Source of the DNA: Nocardioides alkalitolerans DSM 16699
GTDB lineage: Bacteria > Actinomycetota > Actinomycetes > Propionibacteriales > Nocardioidaceae
Assembly: GCF_000426525.1 (NCBI RefSeq)
Contig: NZ_KE384533.1
Coordinates: 474,562-538,561, forward strand
Length of the DNA: 64,000 bases
Reading direction: 5' to 3'
Shown: positions 47,851 to 56,372 of the stretch, in pieces
How positions within the stretch are numbered: the stretch's first letter is position 1
How the letters are laid out: every line of letters begins with the position of its first letter
The notes under the pieces: generated by a model
Databases searched by the model: none
The model's input: the letters and a program-made list of their open reading frames with translations, nothing else
What the model was told of the DNA's origin: nothing
Made by a program: the position numbers and the translations under genes

Positions 47851-48663
47851 TCAGCGCACGCTGCCGGGGTCAACGACGTTGCGGGGGTCGCGCATCGCGC
47901 CGTACAGGAGCCCGTCGCCACTGAGGCGCGGGGCCTGCGGCTCGTCGAGGAGGTCGAGCACGAGGACGGTGACGTTGTCCTTGCCCCCGCCGTCGAGCGC
48001 GGCCTCGACGAGGGCGTCGGCGACGTCCTGGGTGTCGCCGTGGATCCGGGCGGCGATGTCGGCCTCGCTCACCATGTCGGTGAGGCCGTCGCTGCAGACG
48101 AGGAACCGGTCGCCGGGCCGCGCGTCGACGGCGAGGATGTCGGGGCGCACGTCGTCCTCGTCGCCGGAGCCCGCGTGCAGCGAGCGCATCACGACGTTGC
48201 GCATCGGGTGGCGCCCGGCAGCCTCGGGCTCGAGGTCGCCGGAGTCGACGAGGGCCTGCACGAGGGTGTGGTCGCGCGAGAGCCGGAACAGCCCGCCGTC
48301 GCGCACGACGTACGCCCGCGAGTCACCGATGTGCGCGAGCACGACACGGTGGCCGTCGGTGGCCAGCGCCGTGAGCGTGGTGGCCATGCCCGTGCGGTCG
48401 GGGTGGTCGGTGACGCCGCGGTGGAGGTCGACCACCACCTGCCGGATCGCCTCGCCGAGCAGCCGGGCCGGGTCGTCGTCGGGGCGCGAGCGGGTGGTGG
48501 CGGCCACGACGTACGCCGCGGTGGCCGAGGCGACCTCACCGGCCGCCGCTCCTCCGACGCCGTCGGCGACGACCGCGAGGTAGGGCGAGCTGAACGCCGC
48601 GTCCTCGTTGTGGTCGCGCACCCGCCCCACGTGACTGGCGCCGGACCCCGCGAACCGCAGCAT
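47851..48663 (-). CDS. PP2C-family protein serine/threonine phosphatase
   Basis: This 270-residue protein has the canonical PP2C metal motifs: RVRDHNEDAAF (about 14-24), VVADGVGGAAAGEVAS (about 32-47), HIGDSRAYVV, LVCSDGLTDMV and GGKDNVTVLVL. It resembles actinobacterial PstP-type phosphatases that reverse Ser/Thr kinase signalling but lacks the extracytoplasmic domain. It should be cytoplasmic. CAGGAT (48675-48670) lies six bases before the ATG with no ribosome site, pointing to a leaderless transcript. The gene is divergent from the pseudouridine kinase gene. Confidence 0.9.
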   Translation of the reverse strand: MLRFAGSGASHVGRVRDHNEDAAFSSPYLAVVADGVGGAAAGEVASATAAYVVAATTRSRPDDDPARLLGEAIRQVVVDLHRGVTDHPDRTGMATTLTALATDGHRVVLAHIGDSRAYVVRDGGLFRLSRDHTLVQALVDSGDLEPEAAGRHPMRNVVMRSLHAGSGDEDDVRPDILAVDARPGDRFLVCSDGLTDMVSEADIAARIHGDTQDVADALVEAALDGGGKDNVTVLVLDLLDEPQAPRLSGDGLLYGAMRDPRNVVDPGSVR

Positions 48664-48866
48664 GGGTCCATCCTGCCAAAGAGCTGCGCGGGTGCCCATG
48701 GGCGCCGCCGTGCGGACGGGCGGGCGGGCGTTCGTGCGCCACCCCGGACCGGTCGCCTCCGACACCTCCCGGACACGCTCCCGACACCTCCGTGTGACCT
48801 ACGGCATTCGTCGTGGGTGGCCCGCTGGGGATGCCCTGCGGGCGGTCCACCGCGTACGGTCGGCCG

Positions 48867-49889
48867 GTGACCTCGCCCGCTCCCGTGACCTGCGTCGGCG
48901 GAGCGGTGCTCGACCGCTCCTACCGGCTTGCCGCCCCCGTGGTGCTGGGCACCTCGAACCCCGCGACCGGGGGGACGTCGTACGGCGGCGTCGCCCGCAA
49001 CGTGGCCGAGAACCTCGTGCGTCTCGACGTGCAGGCGGCCCTCGTGTCGGTCGTCGGCGACGACGTGCCCGGCCGCGCGCTGCTCGACGACCTCGACCGC
49101 CTCAACATCAACCGCTGGGCGACGCGTCCTCTCGCAGGGCGCACCACCGCGACGTACGGATCGGTGCTCGGGCCCGACGGCGAGCTGGTGCTCGGCGTGG
49201 CCGACATGGCGGTGCTCGACGAGATCACGCCCGAGGTCGTGGCCGAGCCGCTGTCCCGCGTCGACCGCGGCGCGTGGGTCTTCGCCGACGCGAACCTGCC
49301 CCCCGCCACCCACGCCCGCATCGCGGCAGCGCGCCGTACGCAGGGCTTCCTGCTCGCCGTCGACACCGTCTCCGTCGCGAAGGCGCCCCGGCTGCCCGCC
49401 GACCTCGGCGCCATCGACGTGCTCTTCACCAACCGCGACGAGGCCGCCGCGCTGCTGCGCGACCGGGGCCGCGGCGTGACCGTGCCCGCCCCCGACGCCG
49501 GGTCCGACCCGACGGCGGACCTCGAGCACGAGCTCGCCCTCGCGACCGTGCAGGCCCTGCTCGCCACCGGCGTCCAGGCCGTCGTGCTCACCCTCGGCGC
49601 CGGCGGCCAGCTCGTCGGTCGCCGTGGCGCCGAGGCCGTGCGGCTGCCCGCCGCGCCCGCCCAGGTGCGCGACGTGTCCGGCGCGGGCGACGCCCTCGTC
49701 GGCGGCACCCTCGCCGACCTCGTGCTCGGCACGTCCGTCGTGGACGCCGTCCGCACGGGCGCCGCCGCCGCCGCACTGGCCACGGAGTCCACCACCAGCG
49801 TCCACCCCCGGCTCTCGCGCGCGGCCGTCGCCGAGCGTCGCAGCGCCGTACCGCAGCCGCCCCTCGCCGTCCCCGGAGGAACCCGTTGA
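48867..49889 (+). CDS. psuK: PfkB-family sugar kinase, probably pseudouridine kinase
   Basis: This 340-residue ribokinase-fold protein has YGGVARNVAENL early, NINRWATRP-type lid residues and the late signature VRDVSGAGDALVGGTLAD with the catalytic Asp in GAGDA (near 272). PsuK phosphorylates pseudouridine, and the next gene product cleaves the C-C bond of the phosphate. The assignment rests on that coupled neighbour. TACGGT (48855-48860) six bases before the GTG suggests a leaderless start. An upstream in-frame GTG at 48813 would run through this promoter. Confidence 0.85.
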   Translation: MTSPAPVTCVGGAVLDRSYRLAAPVVLGTSNPATGGTSYGGVARNVAENLVRLDVQAALVSVVGDDVPGRALLDDLDRLNINRWATRPLAGRTTATYGSVLGPDGELVLGVADMAVLDEITPEVVAEPLSRVDRGAWVFADANLPPATHARIAAARRTQGFLLAVDTVSVAKAPRLPADLGAIDVLFTNRDEAAALLRDRGRGVTVPAPDAGSDPTADLEHELALATVQALLATGVQAVVLTLGAGGQLVGRRGAEAVRLPAAPAQVRDVSGAGDALVGGTLADLVLGTSVVDAVRTGAAAAALATESTTSVHPRLSRAAVAERRSAVPQPPLAVPGGTR

Positions 49890-50806
49890 GCACGCCCCAT
49901 CCCCACGTCGACATCGACGCCCCGGTCGCCGAGGCGCTCGCCGCGGGCCGCCCCGTGGTGGCGCTGGAGTCGACGATCCTCACCCACGGCATGCCGTGGC
50001 CGCAGAACGACGAGATGGCCGCCTCGGTCGAGGCGATCATCACCGCCGAGGGCTGCGTGCCGGCCACGATCGCGATCGTCGACGGGCGCATCCGGGTCGG
50101 TCTGCCGCCCGAGGAGCGCGCCCGCCTCGCGCAGACCACCGACGCCCGCAAGGTCTCCCGCGCCGACCTCGGCTACGCCGTCGCGCAGGGCCTCACCGGC
50201 GGCACGACCGTCGCCGCGACCATGATCGGCGCCGCCCTCGCAGGCATCGAGGTCTTCGCCACCGGCGGCATCGGCGGTGTGCACGAGGGCGCGGAGAGCA
50301 CCTTCGACGAGTCCGCCGACCTCACCGAGCTCGCCCAGACCCCCGTGGTCGTCGTGAGCGCCGGCCCCAAGGCGATCCTCGACATCCCCAAGACCCTCGA
50401 GCGCCTCGAGACGCTGGGCGTGCCCGTCGTCGCGTACGGCGTCAGCGAGCTGCCCGCGTTCTGGTCGCGCTCGTCGGGCCTCGACGCCCCGCTCAGCCTC
50501 GACGGCGCCGACGACATCGCCCGCTTCCACCGCGTGCGCGCCGAGCTCGGCCTCCAGGGCGGGCTGCTCGTGGCCAACCCGGTGCCGGCCGAGGACGAGA
50601 TCACCGCCGACGTGATGGCCCAGCACATCGCCCGGGCGCAGGCCGACGCGGTCGACCTCGGCGTCACCGGGAAGAACGTCACGCCGTACCTGCTCGGCCG
50701 CATCCTCGAGCTCACCGACGGCGCCAGCCTCGTCACCAACATCGCGCTGGTGGAGAACAACGCCCGCATCGCCGCCCGCATCGCCGTGGCGCTCGCGAAG
50801 GGCTGA
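49886..50806 (+). CDS. psuG: Pseudouridine-5'-phosphate glycosidase
   Basis: This 306-residue protein has the PsuG pattern ALESTILTHGMPWPQN (catalytic Glu region), TIAIVDGRIRVGLP, FATGGIGGVHEGAE with metal-binding acids, VVSAGPKAILDIPKTLE, and the C-terminal GVTGKNVTPYLLGRI. It splits pseudouridine 5'-phosphate into ribose 5-phosphate and uracil for salvage of modified RNA. The TTG start is part of a TTGA overlap with the kinase stop and has GGAGGAA upstream. The order kinase then glycosidase fits a two-gene operon. Confidence 0.92.
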   Translation: MSTPHPHVDIDAPVAEALAAGRPVVALESTILTHGMPWPQNDEMAASVEAIITAEGCVPATIAIVDGRIRVGLPPEERARLAQTTDARKVSRADLGYAVAQGLTGGTTVAATMIGAALAGIEVFATGGIGGVHEGAESTFDESADLTELAQTPVVVVSAGPKAILDIPKTLERLETLGVPVVAYGVSELPAFWSRSSGLDAPLSLDGADDIARFHRVRAELGLQGGLLVANPVPAEDEITADVMAQHIARAQADAVDLGVTGKNVTPYLLGRILELTDGASLVTNIALVENNARIAARIAVALAKG

Positions 50807-50845
50807 CGCTCCGCCTCCCCGGCGCCGCCCTCCGCGGCTCCGCCC

Positions 50846-50890
50846 TTCGCGGTAGGTCGTACCCGTTTCCTGGGTATCTCCTATCGCGAA
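50846..50890. repeat. 45-bp palindrome, CGGTAGGTCGTACCC family, copy 1
   Basis: TTCGCGGTAGGTCGTACCC (50846-50864) pairs with GGGTATCTCCTATCGCGAA (50872-50890) with three mismatches. A copy with the same left arm lies at 55769-55813. It is in the 152-base gap between psuG and the response regulator gene, where it could end the pseudouridine transcript. No T-run is present. Confidence 0.78.
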
Positions 50891-50958
50891 CCACAGCGCC
50901 CGGAAGTGGGCTCCACCGCGCATCCGCGCGGGCTCCGATCTCGCTACGGTGATCGGTC

Positions 50959-51699
50959 ATGCGCGTGCTGGTGCTGGAGGACGACGACCGCGTCGCGCGC
51001 GGGCTCGTCCGGGCGCTGCTGCGGGAGGGCTACCGCGTCGTGCGCGCGGCCGACCTCGCCGAGGCCCACGAGCTGATCGCCGAGCAGGTGCCCGACCTGG
51101 CCCTCGTCGACATGGGGCTGCCCGACGGGCACGGCAGCGACGTCGTACGACGCCTGCGCGAGCACCCCGCGACCGGGGTGCTCGTCGTGACGGCGCAGGG
51201 CGAGGAGGCCGACCGGGTCGTGGGCCTGCGGGCCGGGGCCGACGACTACGTGGTGAAGCCGTTCAGCCTCGCCGAGCTGATGGCCCGGATCGAGGCGGTC
51301 AGCCGGCGTACGCGCACCCTCCGCCAGCAGGCGGATGCACCCGTGACGCTGCACCGCTGCGCCGGGCTCGAGGTCGACAGCAGCGCCCGGATCGTGCGGG
51401 GCACCGGAGCCCCCGGCGAGCCGGGCCGACCCCCGGAGCCCGACTGGCAGGTGGCGCTCACGCAGACGCAGTGCGCGATCCTCGCGCTGCTCGTCGACCG
51501 GGCGGGACAGGCGGTCGAGCGCTCGTTCCTGCTCGACCAGATCTGGGGCGCGCCGTCCGAGAACGGGTCACGCAGTCTCGACACCCACATGGCGTCGGTG
51601 CGGGCGAAGCTGGGCGACCGGGTGGAGATCCGCACGGTGCGCGGCGTCGGCTACTCGCTGGTGCCGGTCGTCGGGGCGCCGCTCGAGACCCGGGCCTGA
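50959..51699 (+). CDS. OmpR-family response regulator
   Basis: This 246-residue protein has a receiver domain (about 1-115) with the acidic pocket LVLEDDD, phosphoacceptor Asp51 in LVDMGLPDG and Lys near 102 in VVKPFS. A winged-helix DNA-binding domain (about 155-240) follows, with a Pro/Gly-rich insert before it. It is paired with the histidine kinase three bases downstream. TACGGT (50945-50950) eight bases before the ATG marks a leaderless-type promoter. Its regulon probably includes the symporter gene at 54200. Confidence 0.9.
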   Translation: MRVLVLEDDDRVARGLVRALLREGYRVVRAADLAEAHELIAEQVPDLALVDMGLPDGHGSDVVRRLREHPATGVLVVTAQGEEADRVVGLRAGADDYVVKPFSLAELMARIEAVSRRTRTLRQQADAPVTLHRCAGLEVDSSARIVRGTGAPGEPGRPPEPDWQVALTQTQCAILALLVDRAGQAVERSFLLDQIWGAPSENGSRSLDTHMASVRAKLGDRVEIRTVRGVGYSLVPVVGAPLETRA

Positions 51700-51702
51700 C
51701 CG

Positions 51703-53097
51703 GTGCGCCGTCGCCTGCTCCAGGTGCTGCTCCCGCTGCTCACCCTGCTCGTCGTCGGCATCAGCGTGCCGGCCGCGACCACCATTGCCGAGCGCCACAC
51801 GAGCGAGCTCGTCGCCGACCGCATCAACGACGCGAACCGGCTCTCCGTCGCGGCGTTCACGGCGCTGTCGGGCGGGGTCGGGCTGCAGGGCAGCCTCGTG
51901 CGGCTGCAGGCGGAGCTCGACGACTACGCCGACCTGTACGACACCCCGGTCTGGCTGGTCGACCGCGAGAGCGTCGTGCTCCACGCCACCGACGACCCCG
52001 CGATGCCCGCCGCCGCCGACGAGCGCCTCGACCGGGTGCTCGCCGGCCAGACCCCCGAGCTGGCCCGCACGATCTGGCCGTGGGAGCAGGAGGGCGAGGT
52101 GATCGTCGCGCCGGTGGGCCGCGACTCGCAGGTGGTCGCGGCGCTCGTGTTCGTCGCCCCGGTCGCGGCCGTGCACCGCGCGACCATCGTGGACTGGGCC
52201 GTGCTCGGCGCAGCCCTCATCCTGCCGCTCGGTGCCGCCGTGGCGCTCGTCGGTCCGACCACCCGCTGGCTGCTGCGGCCGGTGCGCGACCTCGAGCGAT
52301 CGGCGGCCGCCGTCGCGGGCGGCGAGCTGCGCGCCCACGCCGACGCCGACTCCGGACCCCCCGAGCTGCGCACCCTGAGCCGCAGCTTCAACCAGATGGT
52401 CGACGCCGTGCGCACGACCGTCGAGCGCCAGCAGGCGTTCGTCTCCGACGCCGCCCACCAGCTGCGCAACCCGGTGGCCTCCGTGCGTCTCTCGGTCGAG
52501 AACCTCGAGGCCCACCTCGACCCCGCCGACGCCGAGGCGCGGGCGACGTACGACGACGCGGTCGACGACCTCGACCGCATGAGCGGCGTGCTCAGCGGCA
52601 TGCTCGCGGCCACCCGGTTCCAGACCCGGCCGAGCCGCGAGTCGGTGGCGGGCGAGGTGCTGGAGCCGGGCCGGTCGTCGTGGCTGGCGCGCTGCGCCGA
52701 CGCGGGGCTGACCGCCACCATCGTCGTGGACGACGCCACCACGCGGGTGGTCGAGCCCACCGGCGGGCTCGCGGCCTGCGTCGACGAGCTGGTGGCGAAC
52801 GCGGTGCGCCTGGCCGGCGGGACGCGCGTCGACGTGCGCGCCGAGCGGGCAGGTACGTCGTACCGGGTCGCGGTGGCCGACGACGGCCGCGGCCTCGCGC
52901 CCGAGGAGCGGGAGAACGCCACCCGCCGCTTCTGGCGCTCGGCGAAGGTGCAGAACATCGAGGGCACCGGGCTCGGCCTGACGATCCTCGCGCAGGTCAC
53001 GGCCGACGCGGGCGGGCGGCTCGAGCTCGCCGACACCCCCGGCGGCGGGCTGACCGCGACGCTCGTGGTGCCCGTGGTGGACCAGCCCGTCGGCTGA
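51703..53097 (+). CDS. Membrane sensor histidine kinase
   Basis: This 464-residue protein has a first helix (about 5-25), an extracytoplasmic sensor of about 130 residues with LYDTPVWLVDRESVVLHAT and IWPWEQEGEVIVAPVGRDSQ, and a second helix (about 160-185). A HAMP region, the dimerisation box SDAAHQLRNPVASVRLSVE with His252, and an ATPase domain with VDELVANAVRLAGG and DDGRGL plus GTGLGLTI follow. It phosphorylates the adjacent regulator. The periplasmic part could meet the TAXI-type binding protein encoded next on the opposite strand. Confidence 0.9.
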   Translation: MRRRLLQVLLPLLTLLVVGISVPAATTIAERHTSELVADRINDANRLSVAAFTALSGGVGLQGSLVRLQAELDDYADLYDTPVWLVDRESVVLHATDDPAMPAAADERLDRVLAGQTPELARTIWPWEQEGEVIVAPVGRDSQVVAALVFVAPVAAVHRATIVDWAVLGAALILPLGAAVALVGPTTRWLLRPVRDLERSAAAVAGGELRAHADADSGPPELRTLSRSFNQMVDAVRTTVERQQAFVSDAAHQLRNPVASVRLSVENLEAHLDPADAEARATYDDAVDDLDRMSGVLSGMLAATRFQTRPSRESVAGEVLEPGRSSWLARCADAGLTATIVVDDATTRVVEPTGGLAACVDELVANAVRLAGGTRVDVRAERAGTSYRVAVADDGRGLAPEERENATRRFWRSAKVQNIEGTGLGLTILAQVTADAGGRLELADTPGGGLTATLVVPVVDQPVG

Positions 53098-53110
53098 GGT
53101 CCGGCCTCAG
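53094..53110. terminator. Bidirectional hairpin holding both stop codons (kinase/TAXI genes)
   Basis: CTGAGG-tccgg-CCTCAG is a 6-bp stem whose arms contain the stop codons of the histidine kinase and TAXI protein genes. Confidence 0.5.
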
Positions 53111-54045
53111 GGCTTGCGGTCGCGGAACCAGTCCCGCGCGCCGGGGTGGAGCGCGATCGGCGTGGTGGCCGCGCCCGTGCGGGGGTTGATCTGGCTGGCC
53201 TCGCCGCGCACGCGGGAGAGCTCGGTGGCGCGGGCGAAGAGCACGTCGACGCAGAAGCGGGCGACCTCGTCGTCGCAGTCGGTGGGCACGACGAGCAGGG
53301 TCGGTACGGCGAGGGCCGTCGCGGCCGCCATGGGTGGGTACATCGTGGCCGGCACCACCACCGGGAAGTAGTCGAGCGGGAACGCGTCCGTGACGCCGCC
53401 CAGCTCGGCGGCGAGGTCGACGAGGCGCGTCGGACGCGGGTCGTCGGCGAGCTGCACCACCGCCGGCGTCGGCATCCCGGTGAGGCTCACCGCCACCTCC
53501 ACCTCGCCGTCGACGAGCGCGGCCACCGAGTCCTCCTGCGTGAGCGTGCGCACCTGCGCGGTCACGCCGGCGTACGCGAGGAGGCGGTCGAGCACGAAGC
53601 GCGTGCCGGACTCCTCGAGGCCGGCGGCGACCGTGCGGCCCTCCAGGTCGGCGAGCGAGCGCACCGGGGAGTCCCCCGGCACCACCAGGTGCAGCACCGA
53701 GTCGAAGACGCGTGCCAGCGCCCGCAGCTCGTCGGGGTACGCCGCCGCGACGTCGGTGTTGACCAGGGCCATCTCGGCCTCGCCGGCCGCCAGCATGCGG
53801 GCGTTCTCGACCGCGGCGTCGGTGTAGACCACCTCGACCACGTCGCGACCCCAGGCCTCGTCGAGCACCCCGGCGTACGCCTGCCCGATCTCGCGGTAGA
53901 CCGCCCCCGCCGGGCCCGTGGCGAGGCGGAATCGCGACGGCGGCTCCGGCGTGCCGGCGCCGCAGCCGGCCAGCGCCACGACGCCGCCCAGACCGGCGGC
54001 CAGGCCCGCGGCGCCCCGCAGCGCGGAACGGCGGGTGAGGGGCAT
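53107..54045 (-). CDS. TAXI-family extracytoplasmic solute-binding lipoprotein without TRAP membrane partners
   Basis: This 312-residue protein has a twin-Arg start (TRRSALRGAAGL), lipobox VALAGC and a TAXI fold. It carries RLATGPAGAVYREIGQAYAGVL, TDAAVENARMLAAGEAEMALVNTDV and LEGRTVAAGLEESGTRFVLDRLL. TAXI proteins bind small carboxylates or amino acids for TRAP transporters. No TRAP membrane genes are nearby. Its position between the kinase and a DctA-type symporter suggests that it senses the ligand and signals through the kinase, as reported for some TAXI-associated two-component systems. This is inference. Confidence 0.88.
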   Translation of the reverse strand: MPLTRRSALRGAAGLAAGLGGVVALAGCGAGTPEPPSRFRLATGPAGAVYREIGQAYAGVLDEAWGRDVVEVVYTDAAVENARMLAAGEAEMALVNTDVAAAYPDELRALARVFDSVLHLVVPGDSPVRSLADLEGRTVAAGLEESGTRFVLDRLLAYAGVTAQVRTLTQEDSVAALVDGEVEVAVSLTGMPTPAVVQLADDPRPTRLVDLAAELGGVTDAFPLDYFPVVVPATMYPPMAAATALAVPTLLVVPTDCDDEVARFCVDVLFARATELSRVRGEASQINPRTGAATTPIALHPGARDWFRDRKP

Positions 54046-54199
54046 GACGGGCAGCCTATGCGGCGCCGTCGGGGCCCCGACGCGTACGGCGGAGGCCGCC
54101 GTCGTACGTCAAGGCTGTCTGAAGATTCGGCCTCTTGAGTGGCCCGGGTCACACGGTCGGGCGAGGGTGCGGTGACCTGCACCACCGAAGGAGACACCC

Positions 54200-55684
54200 A
54201 TGGCCAGCACCACCAGCCCGCCCGGCGAGAAGCCGACGAAGACCCCCCGCAAGAAGACCCCGCTCTGGAAGCACCTCTACTTCTGGGTGCTGCTCGGCAT
54301 CGCGGCCGGCATCTTCGTGGGCATCGTGTTCCCGGCGTTCGGCGCCGACCTGCAGTGGCTCGCGAACCTGTTCATCAAGCTCGTGAAGGTCGTGATCGCC
54401 CCGACCATCTTCGCCACCGTCGTCGTCGGCATCGCCGGTCTCGGCAACCTCGCGAAGGTGGGCGGGCTCGCGCTGCGCACGGTCCTCTACTTCAACGCGA
54501 CCACCGTCGTCGCGCTCGGGCTCGGGCTGCTGACGATCAACCTGCTGAAGCCGGGTGCCGGTCTCGGGTACGACGAGGAGTCCTTCGACGGCTCCGCCGC
54601 CGAGGGCACCATCGAGTCGGCCAACGCGGCCGGCGGCCAGGGCCTCTCGGACTTCGTCCTCAACCTCGTGCCGAGCTCGTTCGCGTCGGCGTTCGTCGAC
54701 GGCCAGCTGCTGCAGGTGCTGGTGCTCGCCATCCTCACCGGCGTCGCGATCACGCTGCTCGGCGAGCGCGGCCACGGCGCCGTACGCGCCCTCGACACGT
54801 TCGCGAAGGTCATGTTCGGCATCATCAAGCTGGTCATGTGGGTGGCCCCGATCGGCGCCTTCGGCGGCATGGCGTTCACGATCGGCGAGCACGGCAGCGC
54901 GATCCTCGGCAACCTGGCGCTGTTCATGGGCACCTTCTGGCTCACGTGCCTGCTGTTCGTCTTCGCGGTGCTCGGCCCGATCTGCTGGCTCGCGGGCTTC
55001 TCGATCTTCAAGTACCTCCGCTACATCAAGGACGAGCTGCTCATCGTGCTCGGCACCTCGTCGTCCGAGACCGTGCTGCCGCGGATGATGACGAAGCTCG
55101 AGGCCGCGGGCACGCCCAAGCACGTCGTCGGCCTCACGATCCCGACCGGCTACTCGTTCAACCTCGACGGCACCGCGATCTACATGACGATGGGCGCGCT
55201 CTTCATCGCGCAGGCGTTCGGCGTCGACGTGCCGCTCACCACCCAGATCGGGCTGCTGCTCTTCATGCTCGTCTCGTCGAACGGCGCCGCGGGCGTCTCC
55301 GGCGCGGGCCTCGTCACGCTGGCCGCCTCGATCGCGGCGTTCGACCACATCATCCCGATGGTCGGGCTCGCGCTCATCGTGGGCATCGACCGCTTCATGT
55401 CCGAGGGTCGCGCGCTCACCAACCTCACCGGCAACGGCATCGGCACGCTCGTCATCGCCCGCTGGACCGGCGACCTCGACCGCGAGCGCCTGCGTGCCGT
55501 GCTCGACGACCCGCACCAGGTGGACGTCGACGAGCTCATGAAGGAGGACTCCGGCGTCGGCCTCGGCCTCGAGTCCTCCTCGGAGGCCAGCGAGCGGAAG
55601 GCCTCGATCGCGACCGGCTCGTACGGCGCGGAGGCCGACGACGCCGCGCGCGCCGACCAGGTCGGGGCCTCGCGCCGTACCTGA
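54200..55684 (+). CDS. dctA: Dicarboxylate:cation symporter, DctA/GltP-type (DAACS family)
   Basis: This 494-residue membrane protein has eight helices and two hairpin loops. Signatures are LGTSSSETVLPRMM (serine-rich hairpin, about 287-300), GYSFNLDGTAIYMTMG (TM7 NLDGT), SSNGAAGVSGAGLVTLAA (second hairpin) and NLTGNGIGTLVIARW (TM8, with the substrate-binding Asn and Thr region). The Arg that binds the side-chain carboxylate is near the end, as in C4-dicarboxylate carriers. A polar C-terminal tail of about 70 residues is long for the family. It probably takes up fumarate, succinate or malate under control of the neighbouring two-component system. Confidence 0.9.
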   Translation: MASTTSPPGEKPTKTPRKKTPLWKHLYFWVLLGIAAGIFVGIVFPAFGADLQWLANLFIKLVKVVIAPTIFATVVVGIAGLGNLAKVGGLALRTVLYFNATTVVALGLGLLTINLLKPGAGLGYDEESFDGSAAEGTIESANAAGGQGLSDFVLNLVPSSFASAFVDGQLLQVLVLAILTGVAITLLGERGHGAVRALDTFAKVMFGIIKLVMWVAPIGAFGGMAFTIGEHGSAILGNLALFMGTFWLTCLLFVFAVLGPICWLAGFSIFKYLRYIKDELLIVLGTSSSETVLPRMMTKLEAAGTPKHVVGLTIPTGYSFNLDGTAIYMTMGALFIAQAFGVDVPLTTQIGLLLFMLVSSNGAAGVSGAGLVTLAASIAAFDHIIPMVGLALIVGIDRFMSEGRALTNLTGNGIGTLVIARWTGDLDRERLRAVLDDPHQVDVDELMKEDSGVGLGLESSSEASERKASIATGSYGAEADDAARADQVGASRRT

Positions 55685-55731
55685 CCGGGTCCGGCGGCGG
55701 GCCCGCCCGGCTCTCCGTCCGACGCGTTCGT

Positions 55732-55813
55732 GGGTATCTCCTACCGCGAACCGTGCCGGGGCGGGCCTTCGCGGTAGGTCGTACCCATTTCGTGGGTGCG
55801 ACCTACCGCGATT
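55732..55813. repeat. Palindrome cluster, CGGTAGGTCGTACCC family, copy 2 plus a half copy
   Basis: A full hairpin at 55769-55813 (TTCGCGGTAGGTCGTACCC, loop, GGGTGCGACCTACCGCGA) is preceded by a lone right arm GGGTATCTCCTACCGCGAA at 55732-55750. That arm matches the right arm of the element at 50846-50890. Arms from the two parts can pair alternatively. The cluster follows dctA and fills part of the 246-base gap before the VOC gene. The rest of the gap has no feature that I recognise. Confidence 0.8.
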
Positions 55814-55930
55814 CGTGCGCCCGGGGACCCACGCCAGCCGACCCCGACCCACCGATGAGTTCCGACCGTGCCGCGGGTCAGATCCTCCGAACGCGGTCCG
55901 CGGACGGGCCGCCCAGCCCCAGGAGGACCC

Positions 55931-56350
55931 GTGGTCACGCAGCTCAACCCCTACCTCGTCTTTCCCGGCACGACCCGCCAGGCGATGGAGCACTACCAGG
56001 CCGTGCTCGGCGGCAAGCTCGACGTCATGACGTTCGGCGACATGGGCCACGTGCCCGAGGGCGTGCCGGCCGACGGCGTCATGCACTCCTACCTCGAGAG
56101 CCCCGCCGGGCTCGCGATCATGGCGTCCGACGGTCCTCCCGGAGGCGAGGTCGACGAGCACGGCAACAGCTTCGCCATCAGCATCTCCGGCGACGACGAG
56201 GCCGAGATGCGCGGCTACTGGGACAAGCTGGCGGCGACCGGCACCATCGACGTGCCCCTCGAGAAGCAGATGTGGGGCGACACGTTCGGCCAGGTCACCG
56301 ACCCCTTCAAGGTGGCCTGGATGATCAACATCACCGGCCCCCGCCCCTGA
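55931..56350 (+). CDS. VOC-family protein, PhnB-like
   Basis: This 139-residue protein has the PhnB/3-demethylubiquinone-methyltransferase-like VOC pattern: NPYLVFPGTTRQAMEHYQAVLGGKL, MTFGDMGHVP, DGVMHSYLESPAGLAIMASD and WGDTFGQVTDPFKVAWMINI. Members are metalloenzyme-like or binding proteins, and the function of this clade is unknown. The GTG at 55931 has AGGAGGA four bases upstream, which is a short spacing. It converges with the MpaB-like gene. Confidence 0.87.
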   Translation: MVTQLNPYLVFPGTTRQAMEHYQAVLGGKLDVMTFGDMGHVPEGVPADGVMHSYLESPAGLAIMASDGPPGGEVDEHGNSFAISISGDDEAEMRGYWDKLAATGTIDVPLEKQMWGDTFGQVTDPFKVAWMINITGPRP

Positions 56351-56372
56351 GGGAGCTCCGGCCGCACCTCAG
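56347..56372. terminator. Bidirectional hairpin holding both stop codons (VOC/MpaB-like genes)
   Basis: CTGAGG (56347-56352) pairs with CCTCAG (56367-56372) over a 14-base loop, with a stop codon in each arm. Confidence 0.45.

Noticed and set aside
48813..48866. Longer psuK from an upstream in-frame GTG
   Set aside because: It would run through the TACGGT promoter box, lacks a ribosome site and adds residues not typical of PfkB kinases.
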